Below are positions 63,289 through 64,000 of a stretch of DNA of 64,000 bases, piece after piece (the first letter of the stretch is position 1; the number at the start of each line of letters is the position of its first letter). Position numbers and translations under genes: made by a program. Under the pieces are notes generated by a model. It worked only from the letters and a program-made list of their open reading frames with translations, was not told where the DNA came from and made no database searches. This DNA is from Xestospongia muta (Eukaryota; Porifera; Demospongiae; Haplosclerida; Petrosiidae), in the NCBI GenBank assembly GCA_963693285.1, contig OY848927.1, positions 5,322,643 through 5,386,642 of the forward strand, read 5' to 3'.

Positions 63289-64000
63289 CATATATATAGA
63301 ACTTTGCTTAAGTCCTTTATCTAAACAAAACATTTATAATAAAAATGATGCGCAGGTGTTACTAATATGAGACAACTTTGGGAATTGTATCTATAGTAAA
63401 CATACATGCGTGTATGTGTGTGTGTGTCGGAATACGGAGACAGGTTGGCTCACATGAGATGTGATAATATTACCTGTAGTTTTGGTGGGCAATAGATGCC
63501 ATTGGCTGTTGTCTTAGCTGATGTCAAAGCAGCTCTAAAATCAAAATATCAAATTACATTTATTAATTCAACATGACTCTACTACCGTGATTTGTTAATA
63601 TTGCCTAATTTTTGATAAGCTCTGCTTTCCAGTAATTGCACCTGTAATTAATAATAATAATTAACAATTAATACAGAATAAATAGATGGATACACATTTC
63701 TAGAAATATGTGCCTAATTGATTGAATGGATGCATACTTTTAGAAATGGACAGATAGTTCTATATATGGATACACAGTTGTATAAATGGACACATAGTTC
63801 TACATGTCAAAATACACTTACTTCAACCAGTAGGGCTTTGTCATCTATTTTTTTTAACTCCCTCAACAATGAAGATGCTATAGATAAGACAGAACATAAG
63901 AGAACAAAGCGTGCCATTATACCTATCAATAAAGCATCGCTATAACTTTGTTGGTCCATATAAACAGCTATTAACCGAGCCTAACAAAGATAAAAGGTCA
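60484..64000 (-). CDS. PSMD11: 26S proteasome regulatory subunit PSMD11/Rpn6, C-terminal part (runs off right edge)
   Basis: Lid subunit that clamps the lid to the core particle, with TPR-like repeats and a PCI domain. Fifteen exons are in phase: 63980-63923, 63877-63822, 63641-63586, 63534-63474, 62978-62957, 62909-62845, 62558-62482, 62424-62364, 62312-62250, 62201-62154, 62106-62029, 61496-61461, 61350-61299, 60626-60484, with the first exon(s) beyond 64000; the exon 62978-62957 is only 22 bp. Matches to human PSMD11 include [104 protein letters not shown] and the C-terminus [11 protein letters not shown]. The last exons form the PCI domain. Fourteen exon segments are listed; introns are 44 bp to about 670 bp. 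Confidence 0.96.
60975..61190. repeat. Minisatellite/degenerate repeat, unit about 10 bp
   Basis: Repeats of agtgatggga interleaved with agtaatcgga, agtgatgaga and agtgataaga in the last PSMD11 intron. Confidence 0.88.
61377..61441. repeat. (TA)n(TG)n compound microsatellite
   Basis: In PSMD11 intron 61351-61460, about 20 bp past the donor on the minus strand. It reads (CA)n(TA)n on the sense strand. Confidence 0.92.
61988..62021. repeat. (CA)n(GA)n microsatellite on the donor side of a PSMD11 intron
   Basis: On the sense (minus) strand the intron begins gtaggaat followed by (CT)n(TG)n, directly after exon 62106-62029. Confidence 0.9.
63241..63284. repeat. (AT)n microsatellite
   Basis: About 22 AT units in the 495-bp PSMD11 intron 62979-63473, which holds nothing else recognisable. 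Confidence 0.95.

Overview
The window is animal nuclear DNA. It is AT-rich and gene-dense, with many introns of about 45-60 bp beside a few multi-kilobase introns filled with tandem repeats. The gene set is metazoan: a GRIP-type golgin, a CDK5 activator, MYO1D, HECW, MAP3K20, a granulin polyprotein and TGF-beta-receptor-like three-finger domains. The compact layout and the presence of an L-rhamnonate dehydratase suggest an early-branching animal, most likely a demosponge. That placement is an inference; no species marker was read directly.

Layout. 1-8303 (-): N-terminal half of a golgin-245/GOLGA4-like gene, running off the left edge. 8820-9632 (-): intronless CDK5 activator (p35-like). 10159-27084 (-): full-length MYO1D-type class I myosin in 21 exons, with introns rich in minisatellites. 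27397-27649 (+): small LYR protein resembling the MIEF1 upstream-ORF microprotein. 27672-29646 (-): CCDC177 homologue. 29773-30534 (-) and 30701-31546 (+): head-to-head TDP2-like paralogues separated by a perfect palindrome. 31614-34540 (+): L-rhamnonate dehydratase in 14 exons. 34757-37495 (-): secreted 11-module granulin precursor. 37990-39363 (-): delta-tubulin. 39517-42518 (+): unrecognised 774-aa protein with a proline-rich segment. 42639-44995 (+): SR-type nuclear cyclophilin (PPIG-like). 45664-50524 (+): HECW-type HECT ligase. 51993-55792 (-): MAP3K20/ZAK. 55889-56887 (+): short BRCA1-like RING protein. 57282-59255 (+): membrane protein with two three-finger domains and no kinase. 60484-64000 (-): PSMD11/Rpn6, running off the right edge.

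The genes belong to unrelated housekeeping and signalling pathways and do not form an operon. What links them is architecture. Four gene pairs start head to head within about 100-310 bp (MYO1D/LYR, TDP2/TDP2, TUBD1/unknown, MAP3K20/RING), which suggests shared promoters. Intron-rich genes alternate with intronless ones (CDK5R1, both TDP2, granulin, TUBD1). Dinucleotide CT tracts lie mostly with the pyrimidine strand in the sense orientation, often directly against 3' splice sites.

The most interesting points are the standalone LYR microprotein gene, the solo BRCA1-like RING, the kinase-less double three-finger receptor, the animal rhamnonate dehydratase, the homogenised granulin array with one over-long module, the palindrome between the TDP2 paralogues, and the CT-tract/splice-site association. 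All exon boundaries were read by eye from GT/AG sites, phase and homology, without transcripts.
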